64,000 nt of DNA from Bartonella sp. 220B. GTDB taxonomy: Bacteria; Pseudomonadota; Alphaproteobacteria; Rhizobiales; Rhizobiaceae. This document shows positions 41,650-52,251 of this stretch, in pieces. The stretch is taken from the NCBI RefSeq assembly GCF_026930205.1, contig NZ_JANHOI010000003.1, forward strand, positions 62,001 through 126,000, given 5' to 3'. The notes below the pieces were generated by a model. It searched no databases, had not been told where the DNA came from, and worked only from the letters and a program-made list of their open reading frames with translations. Within the stretch, counting starts at the first letter, position 1. Each line of letters begins with the position of its first letter. The position numbers were made by a program, and so were the translations under genes.

Positions 41650-42720
41650 TTACCGCAATTTAAGTGTTGAGAGACCGATGAGAGCAAGAACAATTGAAAT
41701 AATCCAAAAGCGTATTACAATTTGACTTTCAGTCCACCCTTTTTTCTCAAAATGATGGTGTATCGGCGCCATAAGGAATACACGTTTTTTTGTTAATTTG
41801 AAATAACCAACTTGAATAACAACCGAAAACCCTTCTAGAACAAAAAGCCCACCAATCAGAGCCAAAACAATTTCATGCTTGGTTGCAACAGCGACAATAC
41901 CCAAAAGCCCTCCAAGAGCCAACGAACCAGTATCCCCCATAAAAATAGCCGCAGGTGGTGCATTAAACCATAAAAAGCCAAGCCCTGCACCAACCACAGC
42001 CCCCAATAAAACAGCCAATTCACCTGTTCCTGATACATACCGAATTTGGAGATAATCCGCAAAATTGATATTACCAGAAAGGTAAGAAATCAGAGCAAAA
42101 GACAAGGCTGCAACCATCACAGGAACAATAGCAAGCCCATCAAGACCATCCGTCAAATTTACCGCATTACCAGTTGCGACAACGACAAAAGCAGAAAAAG
42201 GAATGAAAAACCAGCTCAAATTGATGAAATACTCTTTCACAAAAGGCAGAGCCAGTCCAGGAGAACCAACCTGTAAGAGAACAAAAGCAGCAATCGCTGC
42301 AACCAAAAACTCTAAACTCAACCGTGCTTTACCGGAAAATCCTTTGTGTGTTTGTTTTGTCACCTTAAGATAATCATCATAAAAACCAATTGCCCCAAAA
42401 GACAGCATAACAAAGAGAGATACCCAAAAATAAAGATTTGATAAATTACACCATAAAAGTGCCGATACCACAGTGCCCGTTAAAATCATCAATCCGCCCA
42501 TGGTAGGCGTTCCTGCCTTCTTAAAATGTGTTTGAGGACCATCAGCGCGAATGGGCTGCCCTTTTCCCTGCCGTAATTTAAGAGAAGCAATAATGCTAGG
42601 ACCAAATAAAAACACAATAAGCCCTGATGTAAGCATAGCTACTACGGTGCGAAAAGTGATATAACGAAAAACATTGACGCCTGGAAGCCAATCACTAAAC
42701 GAAGAAAGAAACAGCATCAT
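41650..42720 (-). CDS. mraY: Phospho-N-acetylmuramoyl-pentapeptide transferase
   Basis: Integral membrane enzyme that forms lipid I on undecaprenyl phosphate. The product has 356 aa and ten transmembrane segments. [14 protein letters not shown] near residue 70, the aspartate motif [21 protein letters not shown], and the C-terminal [15 protein letters not shown] are all diagnostic. Start at the first of two adjacent ATGs, with AAGG upstream. Confidence 0.96.
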   Translation of the reverse strand: MMLFLSSFSDWLPGVNVFRYITFRTVVAMLTSGLIVFLFGPSIIASLKLRQGKGQPIRADGPQTHFKKAGTPTMGGLMILTGTVVSALLWCNLSNLYFWVSLFVMLSFGAIGFYDDYLKVTKQTHKGFSGKARLSLEFLVAAIAAFVLLQVGSPGLALPFVKEYFINLSWFFIPFSAFVVVATGNAVNLTDGLDGLAIVPVMVAALSFALISYLSGNINFADYLQIRYVSGTGELAVLLGAVVGAGLGFLWFNAPPAAIFMGDTGSLALGGLLGIVAVATKHEIVLALIGGLFVLEGFSVVIQVGYFKLTKKRVFLMAPIHHHFEKKGWTESQIVIRFWIISIVLALIGLSTLKLR

Positions 42721-42741
42721 AGTACAGAAAACCTTTTTAAA

Positions 42742-44163
42742 TTAGAGAGAAACCCTTTGATAGCGATCAAGCAGTGCAGTCACAATATCTGATGAATAAA
42801 GACTATGGGATGATTTAATCATAAGCAGATCTCCATTGGAAATTTCTGCAAAAATAAGCGGTAAAATTTTTTCAATATTTTCAGCATAATGAACCTTCAC
42901 GTATGTGGACAGATCAGTGGCTAAAAACTTCATTGCCTCACCAAATAAAAAAACCAGATCAGCACCAGAAAGAGACACCGGCTTTACAAGATCACGATGG
43001 AGTTTTTCACTATAAACGCCTAACTCCAGCATATCCCCTAAAATAGCAATTCGCCTCCCTCCTTCCCCTACTGGCCCTGTAGCAAGCAAACCAAGAGCAG
43101 CATGCATAGAAGCGGGATTAGCATTATAGCTTTCATCAATTAAATGAAATTCGCCCCCACTTGGCAAAGACAATCGATAACGAATACCACGCCCCTTTTG
43201 AAGAGAAAAACAGCTCAAAGAATGCAAAACATGTTCCAAATCAATGCCAATGGCATCACAAACGGCAAGAATACCTAAACTATTTTGAAGAATATGTCGC
43301 CCAGGAGCCCCAACCTTCATCACCCTATCTTGTCCAGAAATAGGGACACGCATAGAAGAATAATCTGTTAAAAGACGTATATCCCTCGCTTGGTAATCAG
43401 AATTTTCAGTCTCACCAAAGCTTAAGATCTTTTTCACACCACATTGCTTTGCCTTTTGAACGAGATAAGAAAAAAAATCATGATCCGCGTTTAAAACGGC
43501 AATGCCTTCCTCATCTAGCCCTTCAAAAATTTCAGCTTTTGCATCTGCAATTTCTTCAAGATTTTTGAAGTGACCCATATGCCCCGTAGAAATATGCGTA
43601 ATGAGAACAACATGCGGATAAACCAACTCAACCAAGGGGCGAATTTCATCTTTATGATTCATCCCAATCTCAAAGATACCATAATCACTCTCCACAGGCA
43701 TCCGTGCTAACGTGAGCGGTACGCCCCAGTGATTATTCAAAGAAGCAAGATTCGCATGAACCTTTCCAACAGTTGCAAGCACTTGTTTGAGAGCTTCTTT
43801 TGTTGTTGTTTTTCCAACAGAACCTGTTATTGCTATAATTTTAGCTTTTGAACGCTTGCGTGCGGCTTTTGCAAGTTGCTCTAAAGCTTGCAAAACATCA
43901 GGGACAACAAGCAGTGGAGCGGATATTTTTTTCATATCAGATAAACGATTTTCCGCAACAACAAGAACGCCTGCTCCTCGTGCATAAGCTTGCGCAGCAA
44001 AATCATGACCATCAAGATGATGTCCTTTAATACAGAAAAAAATATCGCCCTTTTCAAGAGTACGACTATCAATAGAAACCCCAGAAAAAGTTTCTGGCAA
44101 GCTCCCCACTACAAAGCCATCAATTGCAGAAACAAGCGCTTGTTTATTCCATAAAGCTGTCAT
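42742..44163 (-). CDS. murF: UDP-MurNAc-tripeptide--D-alanyl-D-alanine ligase
   Basis: Adds D-Ala-D-Ala to the precursor, using the Ddl product. The 473-aa product has N-terminal [21 protein letters not shown] loop [10 protein letters not shown] (113-122), then NLNNHWG-like [15 protein letters not shown] and [12 protein letters not shown]. The ATG overlaps the murE stop as ATGA. A 21-bp spacer leads to mraY. Confidence 0.96.
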   Translation of the reverse strand: MTALWNKQALVSAIDGFVVGSLPETFSGVSIDSRTLEKGDIFFCIKGHHLDGHDFAAQAYARGAGVLVVAENRLSDMKKISAPLLVVPDVLQALEQLAKAARKRSKAKIIAITGSVGKTTTKEALKQVLATVGKVHANLASLNNHWGVPLTLARMPVESDYGIFEIGMNHKDEIRPLVELVYPHVVLITHISTGHMGHFKNLEEIADAKAEIFEGLDEEGIAVLNADHDFFSYLVQKAKQCGVKKILSFGETENSDYQARDIRLLTDYSSMRVPISGQDRVMKVGAPGRHILQNSLGILAVCDAIGIDLEHVLHSLSCFSLQKGRGIRYRLSLPSGGEFHLIDESYNANPASMHAALGLLATGPVGEGGRRIAILGDMLELGVYSEKLHRDLVKPVSLSGADLVFLFGEAMKFLATDLSTYVKVHYAENIEKILPLIFAEISNGDLLMIKSSHSLYSSDIVTALLDRYQRVSL

Positions 44164-45611
44164 CTATTGCGCTCCTGCAAAGCATCAATCGCTTTTAGGC
44201 GATCTGAAAAAGGAGTTGTTTTTTGCCCTATAATCTGACCATTCTCATGTCCTTTTCCAGCAATAATTAAAGTATCCCCTGCTTTCAGAAGCCCAACCGC
44301 ATAACGAATGGCTTCACCACGATCTGCAATTTCTATTGCTCTTGGAACTGCTTGTAAAATATCCTTGCGGATTTTTTCTGGTATTTCTGTGCGCGGATTA
44401 TCGTCTGTTACAATAACAATATCAGCCTTCTGTTCCGCAATTTTTCCCATTAATGGTCTTTTTCCTTGATCACGATCACCTCCACAACCAAAAACAAGAA
44501 TTAAACGCCCTTGTGTAAAAGGGCGAACAGAAAGCAATACCTGCTCTAAAGCTTCTGGTTTATGCGCATAATCTATATAAACAGGCGCATTATTTTCTGT
44601 CTTTCCAACCAATTCTAATCGCCCAGGCGCTCCCTGCAAAGTTTCAAGCGAACGAAAAACCTTCTCAGGAGAAACACCTGTTGCAATTGCTAATCCCGCA
44701 GCCATAAGCGCATTAGCTACCTGAAAATCTCCAGCTAAAGGCAAATCAAATGTATAAATATTATTTTCCATACGACATTCAACATGCTGCTTAGAACGCT
44801 GATGCTCAACACGATTAATGGTAATAAATTGTCCTTTCCGTCCAATTGTTAAAACACGACGGCGTGCTTTCGTAACTTGGTCGATAACCTTTTGTGAATA
44901 AACATCATCTGCAAAAATCAGAGCTGGAGCATCTTGTGGCAAAACCGTATCAAACAACCGCATCTTAGCACGTAAATAATCCTCTACACAGGTATGATAA
45001 TCCATATGATCACGCCCTAAATTGGTAAAGGCCGCCGCAGTTAAATGGACCCCGTCCAGTCGGCTTTGATCAAGACCATGTGAAGATGCTTCAAGGGCTA
45101 CGTGTGTAACACCTTCATTGGAAATTTCATAAAGGAGGCGCTGTAAAGCTACCGGATCAGGAGTTGTGAGAGAACCAGAATCATTCCTATGAGGAGAAAC
45201 AACGCCTACTGTCCCTATGCTGGCAGCACAAAATCCAACATGAGTCCAAATTTGCCGAGTAAAAGAGACAACAGATGTTTTTCCGCTTGTCCCTGTCACA
45301 CCCACAACCGTTTCAGGTTGAGAACCATAAAAACGTGCAGCTGCCATCGCTAAACTATGACGAACATCATCAACGCGTAAAAGGGGAACAAATAAATTCT
45401 CAACTATCATATCACGATCTGTAACGATTGCTCGTGCACCACGCGTTAGTGCATCATTTATATAATGTCTGCCATCACCTTGCTTTCCTTGAACAGCTAC
45501 AAAAACATATCCCGGTAAAACTTGCCGAGAATCTGCACTTATTCCTGTTATTTCCATTGAAAAAAGAGCTTCATCTTCAAGACATTCTGGAAAAACTGTT
45601 CCAAACAACAT
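44160..45611 (-). CDS. murE: UDP-MurNAc-tripeptide synthetase, meso-diaminopimelate-adding
   Basis: Adds meso-DAP as the third residue of the stem peptide. The 483-aa product has [18 protein letters not shown] at the start, ATP loop TGTSGKT (106-112), [10 protein letters not shown], and the DNPR signature (404-407), which selects meso-DAP rather than lysine. Start ATG after AAAGGTG, 17 bp downstream of ftsI. Confidence 0.96.
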   Translation of the reverse strand: MLFGTVFPECLEDEALFSMEITGISADSRQVLPGYVFVAVQGKQGDGRHYINDALTRGARAIVTDRDMIVENLFVPLLRVDDVRHSLAMAAARFYGSQPETVVGVTGTSGKTSVVSFTRQIWTHVGFCAASIGTVGVVSPHRNDSGSLTTPDPVALQRLLYEISNEGVTHVALEASSHGLDQSRLDGVHLTAAAFTNLGRDHMDYHTCVEDYLRAKMRLFDTVLPQDAPALIFADDVYSQKVIDQVTKARRRVLTIGRKGQFITINRVEHQRSKQHVECRMENNIYTFDLPLAGDFQVANALMAAGLAIATGVSPEKVFRSLETLQGAPGRLELVGKTENNAPVYIDYAHKPEALEQVLLSVRPFTQGRLILVFGCGGDRDQGKRPLMGKIAEQKADIVIVTDDNPRTEIPEKIRKDILQAVPRAIEIADRGEAIRYAVGLLKAGDTLIIAGKGHENGQIIGQKTTPFSDRLKAIDALQERNR

Positions 45612-45628
45612 GATAACGCACCTTTATA

Positions 45629-47377
45629 TTAATTTGACTGTTGTTTCACAACTCTCGAATTGTTCTTTGTGTTCAAAAGAGGCTCGTATTCTTTTTCAAA
45701 ATCTGGTTTTATTCCCAAAAAACTTGCTGAACGACGAATAATATTAGCAAGCATTGGCCCTGCATTCATTGCTGCTGTTGCTGAACGCTGTCCATCTTCA
45801 GGCTGCGGTTCATCGATAATTGTTAAAACAACATAAGCAGGATTTTCAATAGGAAAAGCAGCAAGAAAACTATTGAAATTTTTTGTTTTAGAATATTTCC
45901 CATTTTCTACTTTTTCAGCTGTTCCTGTCTTACCACCAACACGATAACCTTCTACTTTTGCGTTACGCCCAGAACCAATATCACTGTTTAATTTATAAAG
46001 ATAACGCATATTTTGACTCGTTTTGGGTTTTAAAACCTGTTTTGCATATTTTAAAGCTTCTGCTTGTGTGCGTTTCAAAAAGGTAGGTTCAATCAACCAC
46101 CCATCATTCATTAAAGCAGCAGCACCTACGGCTGTTTGCAAAGGCGTTGTTGCCATCCCATGTCCAAAAGCAATTGTCATAGAATGGATATCCTTCCAAT
46201 GACGTGGCGCAACAGGATGGGCAACTTCAGGTAATTCTGTTGTCAATCGATCAAGTAAACCAAGTCGTCTCAAAAAATCACGATGTCCATCGATCCCTAC
46301 CGCCAACGCCTCTTTAGCAGAACCAATGTTAGAGGAATAAACAAAAACCTCCCAAAGTTCTAAAGGACGATTTTTTCCATGAAAATCACGGATAAAATAA
46401 TTTTGCCCTGCTTGAAGAGGCTGTGAAGCATCAATGACACTCTTTAAATGAAAAAGCCCTGAATCAAGCGCCATTGCGGTCGTAAAACTTTTAATGATAG
46501 AACCCATTTCAAAAGTTCCAGCGGTCATTCGATTGAGGCGATCACTTTTGAGAGCTTCAACGGGGTTTCCAGGATCAAAATCTGGTAGTGATGCTAAAGC
46601 CAAAACCTCACCAGTGTGGATATTTAAAATAACAGCTCCCGCAGCAAGCGCTTTATAACGCTTCATTGCCTCCCTCAGTTCATCATGCACAATAGTCTGA
46701 ATACGTACATCAATCGAAAGTTGAACTGGCTTTAATGCTTCTTCAGTTGCAAGACCAGCAGCACGCAAAGCACTCAAACCAGCATCATCAATATATTTTT
46801 CCATCCCCGCTATACCCTGATTATCAACATTCACCATACCGAGAATATGCGAAAACACTGATCCACTTGGATAAAAACGACGAATTTCAGTCCGAAAACC
46901 AATTCCTGGAATACCAAGAGCCATAATTTGTGTCTTTTGTGTTGATGTCAATCCACGTTGAATCCAAGAAAAACTAGATTTCTTTTTGAGACGTTTATAA
47001 GTTTCCTGCCAATTAAGATCGGGCAAAACTGTTGAGAGCAATTCAATTGTTTCATCTACATCAAGAATGCGTCGTGGTTCCGCAAAAAGCGAATAAGTCT
47101 TAATATCCGTTGCCAATAAACGGTTATTACGATCAATAATATCAGGGCGCGCCGTTAATTGAAGGACAGTTGGCCCTTTTGCTTCTTCAATCTGCCCACC
47201 TTCAAGCCCATAAGAAATAAGGCAAGCCCCCATAACGCCATATAAAATAAAGAAACAGAGCAAAGAAAAAAGCAAACGTGCACGACTAGAATACGAACGA
47301 CGAACGGGAAAGTTATGGACATCCAACGGGGGTTTTAAGCGCTTTTTTTTCTGTAAGAATAAAAAGTATGATTTCAT
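45629..47377 (-). CDS. ftsI: Septal peptidoglycan transpeptidase FtsI (PBP3)
   Basis: Class B penicillin-binding protein that cross-links septal peptidoglycan. The 582-aa product has a basic cytoplasmic N-terminus, a transmembrane helix (about 35-57), a dimerisation domain, and the transpeptidase motifs SIIK (active Ser293), SSN (348-350) and KTG (483-485). The ATG at 47377 overlaps the ftsL TGA; the GTG at 47380 just before it is equally possible. Confidence 0.95.
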   Translation of the reverse strand: MKSYFLFLQKKKRLKPPLDVHNFPVRRSYSSRARLLFSLLCFFILYGVMGACLISYGLEGGQIEEAKGPTVLQLTARPDIIDRNNRLLATDIKTYSLFAEPRRILDVDETIELLSTVLPDLNWQETYKRLKKKSSFSWIQRGLTSTQKTQIMALGIPGIGFRTEIRRFYPSGSVFSHILGMVNVDNQGIAGMEKYIDDAGLSALRAAGLATEEALKPVQLSIDVRIQTIVHDELREAMKRYKALAAGAVILNIHTGEVLALASLPDFDPGNPVEALKSDRLNRMTAGTFEMGSIIKSFTTAMALDSGLFHLKSVIDASQPLQAGQNYFIRDFHGKNRPLELWEVFVYSSNIGSAKEALAVGIDGHRDFLRRLGLLDRLTTELPEVAHPVAPRHWKDIHSMTIAFGHGMATTPLQTAVGAAALMNDGWLIEPTFLKRTQAEALKYAKQVLKPKTSQNMRYLYKLNSDIGSGRNAKVEGYRVGGKTGTAEKVENGKYSKTKNFNSFLAAFPIENPAYVVLTIIDEPQPEDGQRSATAAMNAGPMLANIIRRSASFLGIKPDFEKEYEPLLNTKNNSRVVKQQSN

Positions 47378-47781
47378 CACTGCACGCCTTTTTGAACATC
47401 GCCATTTACCTGAGAAGCGCGATTATTCGCCACAATATCCTTACTTTCCTCTAATATATTTTGTTTAATGACTTCTTCAATTTGATCATGGTCACGCACC
47501 GGAATATCCTCAAATTCGACAATTTGGCGCGGCTGTATAATCTCTAAACCAAGCTCTTTTTGATAACGTCTTGCAAGTTTTTGCATACGTGAAGGTTCTA
47601 TCATCACAGCCCATTCAGCACGAAGCAAATTTACCATATTTTTTTCTGCAGCAATTTCATGTTCAAGACGACGAATTTCGCTCATTCGTTTTTGAACATC
47701 ATATTTTACCTTATAAGTAAGACCTGCCATACAAATCATAATCATTACTAAAATCATATCAAATGTACGAAAAACTGTCAT
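47377..47781 (-). CDS. ftsL: FtsL-like cell division protein
   Basis: Small bitopic protein that with FtsB/FtsQ activates FtsWI. Length 134 aa, transmembrane helix at about 8-24, then a coiled coil (28-65) with the conserved [14 protein letters not shown] segment, and a polar tail. Position between rsmH and ftsI is the classic place for ftsL. Both ends overlap neighbours (ATGA with rsmH, TGATG with ftsI). Confidence 0.88.
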   Translation of the reverse strand: MTVFRTFDMILVMIMICMAGLTYKVKYDVQKRMSEIRRLEHEIAAEKNMVNLLRAEWAVMIEPSRMQKLARRYQKELGLEIIQPRQIVEFEDIPVRDHDQIEEVIKQNILEESKDIVANNRASQVNGDVQKGVQ

Positions 47782-48827
47782 TTTTTGTTTCCTTCAAAAC
47801 GAGCAATCTCTGCCATACCAAATAATTTCATATCTGTGCTAAGACTCTCTGCCTTTGTACGTACACCAATACGCAACCGCGCAGAACGTGAACGAGGATT
47901 TTTCTGCAACTCCTCTTCATTTGCAGTTATACCACCTTTAAACAAAGGCAAAAATGTTGCTGGAGTCGTCTTTATTTCAGGAAGATGGCGCGATCGCATA
48001 CGTTCTCCTGAACGAGCAGAAAAAAATCTTTTGACCATACGATCTTCAAGTGAATGAAAACTCACAACACCTAAACGTCCTCCTGCTTTTAAAACACGTT
48101 CAGCGGCAAATAAACCACGTGCAAGTTCACCAATTTCATCATTAACATAAATGCGAAGAGCTTGAAAAACACGCGTTGCAGGATGAATGCGGTCCCCACT
48201 TTTACGGCCCACCAATGCTTCGATGGCGTGAGCAAGATCGCCTGTACGTAAAAAGGGTTGAACGCAGCGACGCTTTTCAATCATCCGTGCAATTCGTCCC
48301 GCATAGCGTTCTTCTCCTAATATTCTAAAAATTCGCGCCAAATCATCAACTTTCAAACGATTAACAACATCTCCAGCAGTAAAACCAGTCTGCGCCATTC
48401 GCATATCCAACGGACCATCTTTTTGAAAAGAAAATCCTCGCTCTGCTTCATCAAGCTGCATTGAAGAAACACCAATATCTAAAATAACAGCGTCCACCTT
48501 TTCTTCAACAACACGATCCAACTGAGAAAACTCGATTTGTACCAAACGAAGTCTTGGGGAAAATTCATCAACAAGAGATTGTCCTTGATCAATAGCATGA
48601 GGATCACGATCAAGAGCAACAACCTGTGCACCCGCATTTAACAACGCGCGCGTATAACCACCAGCACCAAAAGTGCCATCAATCACTTTTGCTCCAACCA
48701 ATGGCATAAGCCCAGCCAAAACTGGCTGTAACAACACTGGAATATGGCGCTCAGTTTTATCATCCTGTTCTGTCAAAATAATCCGTCTTGATTTATGCGT
48801 TTTCAAATCAACAATCGTACATGGCAA
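47778..48827 (-). CDS. rsmH: 16S rRNA (cytosine1402-N4)-methyltransferase
   Basis: Methylates C1402 in the ribosomal P site. The product is up to 349 aa. [13 protein letters not shown] and the SAM motif [16 protein letters not shown] lie near the N-terminus; [31 protein letters not shown] and [16 protein letters not shown] follow. There is no ATG in frame before the conserved region. Candidates are TTG at 48827, 48806 and 48776, so the exact start is open. It is the first gene of the division cluster; mraZ is not upstream. Confidence 0.92.
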   Translation of the reverse strand: MPCTIVDLKTHKSRRIILTEQDDKTERHIPVLLQPVLAGLMPLVGAKVIDGTFGAGGYTRALLNAGAQVVALDRDPHAIDQGQSLVDEFSPRLRLVQIEFSQLDRVVEEKVDAVILDIGVSSMQLDEAERGFSFQKDGPLDMRMAQTGFTAGDVVNRLKVDDLARIFRILGEERYAGRIARMIEKRRCVQPFLRTGDLAHAIEALVGRKSGDRIHPATRVFQALRIYVNDEIGELARGLFAAERVLKAGGRLGVVSFHSLEDRMVKRFFSARSGERMRSRHLPEIKTTPATFLPLFKGGITANEEELQKNPRSRSARLRIGVRTKAESLSTDMKLFGMAEIARFEGNKK

Positions 48828-48893
48828 CTGGTATCAAAAGAACCAAAACCAACTCTCATATTCATCATTATGTAAAGTCGAAGCGAACCAGAT

Positions 48894-48913
48894 ATGCATT
48901 CTAATGCATTATA
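48894..48913 (-). promoter_or_regulatory. Putative division-cluster promoter with overlapping dyad
   Basis: On the minus strand a perfect -10 hexamer TATAAT (48913-48908) overlaps the inverted repeat ATGCATT-AG-AATGCAT (48909-48894). This places the dyad across the expected transcription start. No good -35 stands 16-18 bases upstream. It lies about 70 bases before the first rsmH start candidate. Confidence 0.4.
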
Positions 48914-49213
48914 CTTAAAAAAATATTATAATTGTAAAAAACAATCTTTACTTGAGTGCCGATTTCAGAAACGCACCCTTTCTATATTTGCCAGCCCCCA
49001 ATGTTGCGACAGCCCTTGCATTAAGACGATTCATAATAAGCAGGTTCGAGATAAGAGAATCTTAGGATATTTGAGGGTCTAATTCAATATGCAAAATAGT
49101 AAATTATCTTTATAAATCAATATGTTATCTATATGAAAAATCTATATACACTCACATCACAATATCACTTACCCGTAACATTCATGATATAAAATAGAAC
49201 AACAACGAAATAT

Positions 49214-49601
49214 CAGTCGGCCTATAAGCCGGGTTCTGTATGGTAAAGCTTATACTTTCCATGGCAACCATTCATCTAGGACGGATGTTACCACCCGCCT
49301 CGTGCAACCTACCCGAATGACTCGCCCGGAAACCGGCTGCAAGTTAAGCCTTGCGCGTCATTTCTATTTGGTCTTGCTCCCGGTGGGGTTTACCTTGCCA
49401 CATTCATTACTGAATGCGCGGTGGGCTCTTACCCCACCCTTTCACCCTTACCTATAAAAATAGGCGGTTTGCTTTCTGTGGCACTTTCCCTAGGGTCGCC
49501 CCTGCCGGGTGTTACCCGGCACCGTTTTTCCGTGGAGCCCGGACTTTCCTCACCTGCACACCTTGAAGCATGAAACAAGCGCGGCTGCCCAGCCGACTGA
49601 C
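49214..49601 (-). ncRNA. rnpB: RNase P RNA, bacterial type A
   Basis: Catalytic RNA that matures tRNA 5' ends. On the minus strand the 5' portion has AGTCGGCTGGGCAGCCGC and the universal GAGGAAAGTCCGGGCTCC. The 3' portion has ACAGAACCCGGCTTATAGG and ends GCCGACT, which pairs with the 5' AGTCGGC to close helix P1. Ends are approximate by a few bases. Length is about 388 nt, normal for an alpha-proteobacterium. Confidence 0.95.
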
Positions 49602-49685
49602 ACATCCTTTATAAAACATTTTTCATCACATGCAAAGAGCAGCTTCAAGATATTTTAAAACAAACACACCCCCTTTAAGGCTATT

Positions 49686-50195
49686 TTATCTTAATGAAGC
49701 CAGATAAGTTTTTACTTTTGAGCAATATTTTGCTGAAATGGAATTCATTTTTCTTGCCCCATGACCTGCATTATATTTAAGAATTGTACCACACGTATTT
49801 CCACCACTTAGTGTATATGCCCGCGCCAAATAACGCATACCATATTCAAGATTGGTCGCAGGATCATAAAGATCTTTAATAGAACCATTAAAACCCAATC
49901 CTCGCGCAGTAGATGGTTTAATTTGCATCAAACCTATTTCGCCAGCAGCTCCTTTTATACGTGCCTTATAATTACTCTCAATTCTTATAACAGCATGCGC
50001 TAAGTTAACAGGAACATTATACTTATTTGCAAATTTCTGAATAAGAAATTCATACGGACGAGCAGAAATCTTAGAAGAAGGAGTCACTGAGCTTTTATTT
50101 GAACCTGCAACATTTAAGCTCGTATGAGTCCAACTTATATCAAACACAAAAAATACAGCAAATGCCGTATTTAAAAGGAGTTTCAAAATTTGCAT
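49686..50195 (-). CDS. Small lytic transglycosylase (SLT domain)
   Basis: Cleaves peptidoglycan glycan strands, probably in the periplasm. The 169-aa product has a hydrophobic N-terminal segment (4-20, signal peptide or anchor) followed by one SLT domain: catalytic Glu73 in RIESNY, GEIGLMQIKP (85-94), NLEYGMRYLA, and YNAGHGA. Two extra cysteines (CGTILKY and KYCSK) could form a disulfide. It is a minimal goose-lysozyme-like enzyme of the type also found with secretion systems, but no such genes are nearby. Confidence 0.85.
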   Translation of the reverse strand: MQILKLLLNTAFAVFFVFDISWTHTSLNVAGSNKSSVTPSSKISARPYEFLIQKFANKYNVPVNLAHAVIRIESNYKARIKGAAGEIGLMQIKPSTARGLGFNGSIKDLYDPATNLEYGMRYLARAYTLSGGNTCGTILKYNAGHGARKMNSISAKYCSKVKTYLASLR

Positions 50196-51012
50196 TTTTT
50201 TCTCTTCACTCAGACATTCTCAAATCATAACCGCAACGGTATTGCGGGCGCATTCTACAGAAAAAGAAAGCTAAAGAGCGGCTTGAAAATGAAAATATTA
50301 AGACAATTTCAAGATATTTTTTTGCAACAGAAGAAAGTTACTCAATTTACTTATTATATCTTTCTATATCTCATAAAACATCGGAAAATAAAGAAACTAT
50401 AATGAAAGTTTTAACATGCTAAAAAAGATAATATACTCTACAAATTTTTGATACAATTACAATACACTCAAATTTTAGCAACCAAAAACAGTATTAAAAA
50501 TGCCTCTACTATTTTTTACATATGATTATTAAAATCTATAAGGCCAATTCCATAATTGCAAAAAGCAACATAAACGAGAACGCCTTCACCAAAGTCCCTT
50601 GATAACACAAAAACCTTACTCGGAACAAAAACCGCTATTAACACTTTCCATTGGCTGATAAATACTGGCTACTAAAAAACTCTGCTAAACACGCTATCCC
50701 AAAAAAAACATCGCGTAGGGAAAGCACGCCAATATACATAAATACATTAATTTCAGGCTATATAACAAAACTTAATAATTATGTCTATCTGTTTTTAGAA
50801 AATTCTATAAAGAGGCAAAATAAAAGATTACAAAACTACCTGAATAAAAATTCACATTATTTTTTATTCAAAATATTTTTTCACATACTGTGATTTTACC
50901 AAGCCTGCAGATCCCTCCATCTTTAGAACTTATACAATGAATAAAGATCTTAAAATCCAAGAAAAGCAAAAAACGCCCTTAAGATCGCACAAAAACACAC
51001 TTTTTAAAAGAA
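50196..51012. other. 0.8-kb gap without recognisable genes
   Basis: AT-rich with short frames only (for example 80 codons from a TTG at 50651) lacking ribosome binding sites and family resemblance. I see no RNA gene or repeat here. Confidence 0.5.
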
Positions 51013-51402
51013 CTAAAAATAAACATCAGTAATAGAAGGATGGAAAACCGCTTTTGATAAAACCACAACAACAGTTTTCCCCAATTTACGAGCTTGTTCA
51101 CTACTCTGACCATTTGCAAAAGCAGCAGAAACTACATCACGACGGAATTCCTCAATCAACTGCTTCTGTTGCTCAGGATTCAGCTTAGAGAGTTCCATTA
51201 TAATATCTGGAAACAATGTTGACAATCTTTCTAGAAGAATTTCCTCTGTAAGATTAACCTGCTGTGAAGAATGCTGTGAAGAAAAAGAGCGCCCGAATAA
51301 AAACTTATGAACTGTAACATTTCGAGAAGCAAAGAGACTGGCAATAAAAATAAAAAATATAAACATGCCAAAAACGATACGACGCCAGCAAAAACCCATC
51401 AT
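51013..51402 (-). CDS. Hypothetical membrane-anchored protein
   Basis: A 129-aa protein of unknown family. One hydrophobic N-terminal helix (about 8-26, a signal anchor) is followed by a soluble helical region with LSKLNPEQQKQLIEEFRRD in the middle and a short C-terminal strand-rich end. The ATG at 51402 has AGG six bases upstream. The helical part resembles small periplasmic stress proteins only in general character. The putative small RNA at 51.5 kb ends about 110 bases upstream on the same strand. Confidence 0.6.
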   Translation of the reverse strand: MMGFCWRRIVFGMFIFFIFIASLFASRNVTVHKFLFGRSFSSQHSSQQVNLTEEILLERLSTLFPDIIMELSKLNPEQQKQLIEEFRRDVVSAAFANGQSSEQARKLGKTVVVVLSKAVFHPSITDVYF

Positions 51403-51512
51403 CTCTTACCTAAGAAAAAACCCCCAAACAGCTCTTAACTATTATCTTCACCCTACACCATACAATATTATCCGCCTATACCCCCCACCTTATAAGACTT
51501 TAACAAACTTTA

Positions 51513-51603
51513 CATATAAAGCCTGACTGAGGAAATCCTCAGTCAGGCCAGACAATCTAAGGGATCCACGCGGGGGGGGGGGAGGAGGTTCCCTGATCGT
51601 CTT
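51513..51603 (-). ncRNA. Putative MmgR/suhB-like (alpha-r8) small RNA with poly-C loop
   Basis: On the minus strand a stem GACGATCAGGGA / TCCCTTAGATTGTC (51601-51590 with 51564-51551) carries a loop containing CCTCCTCCC (51588-51580), which is complementary to ribosome binding sites. It is followed by a perfect 13-bp terminator hairpin (51548-51521) and a TTTATAT tail. This two-hairpin layout with an exposed CCUCCUCCC is what I remember of the alpha-proteobacterial mmgR/suhB family. The loop is enlarged by an uninterrupted run of 11 C (51582-51572). A further inverted repeat, TTACATC/GATGTAA, lies just upstream. Confidence 0.55.
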
Positions 51604-52251
51604 CTTACATCAACTATTAAGATAGCGGATGTAATATTCTTGCTATGGAATAAAATATTTTAAACAACAAGAAATTCTTATCATCTTCTAGGCAAAAAAA
51701 GACAAAAAAATTATAAATCGTTTAAAAATGAAAAAATTTAGGCAAAAAATATTCAAAATGATCCAATTTGAAGCAATTTTATTCCAAGAATTATCAATAC
51801 GAATCTATGAAGATCATCATTTCCATATTTTCTCAGAAACTCTAGTTTGTATAAACTTCCCTTATAAAAAGCATAAAAACAGAAATAACTTATTCAAAAA
51901 CTCTCACCGCAACAATTTCAGTTATGAACCTTTTAGCTCTTTTAAGTTTATATAATTATGCCTTTTCGAAGATAATTTATCCCGAATCATTCATCATCGA
52001 GGATTAAAATGAGGACAGATTATTTTATAACCAGCAATAAATTCAAACACATTATAAATGGCTGCCCTCACAGTCTTGGCTTTATAACAATGCCTTTAGA
52101 GATATCCCCTACAAACACAGATTGAAGCATCAATAGTCCCATGCAAACAACACAATGCGCAAAAAAATGATAACGTTTCAAAGACTTAACAAAAGCTCTT
52201 GCGCTTTGTAACTGAAAAAAATTAAAGAATATAACATGTAAAAAAATATGA
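51604..52251. other. Intergenic region upstream of the putative small RNA
   Basis: About 650 bases. A 75-codon plus frame (51728-51955) has no ribosome binding site. A minus frame (52068-52313) overlaps the end of the ArsR-methyltransferase gene and looks like chance. In several rhizobia metF follows the ArsR-methyltransferase gene; it is not visible here. Confidence 0.4.

Noticed and set aside
50651-50893. 80-codon plus-strand frame downstream of the lytic transglycosylase region
   Set aside because: Opens with TTG, no ribosome binding site, strongly AT-biased composition.
51572-51582. G11 tract as a phase-variable promoter for a plus-strand gene
   Set aside because: No credible plus-strand gene follows; the tract lies within a minus-strand hairpin loop, so a small RNA explanation fits better.
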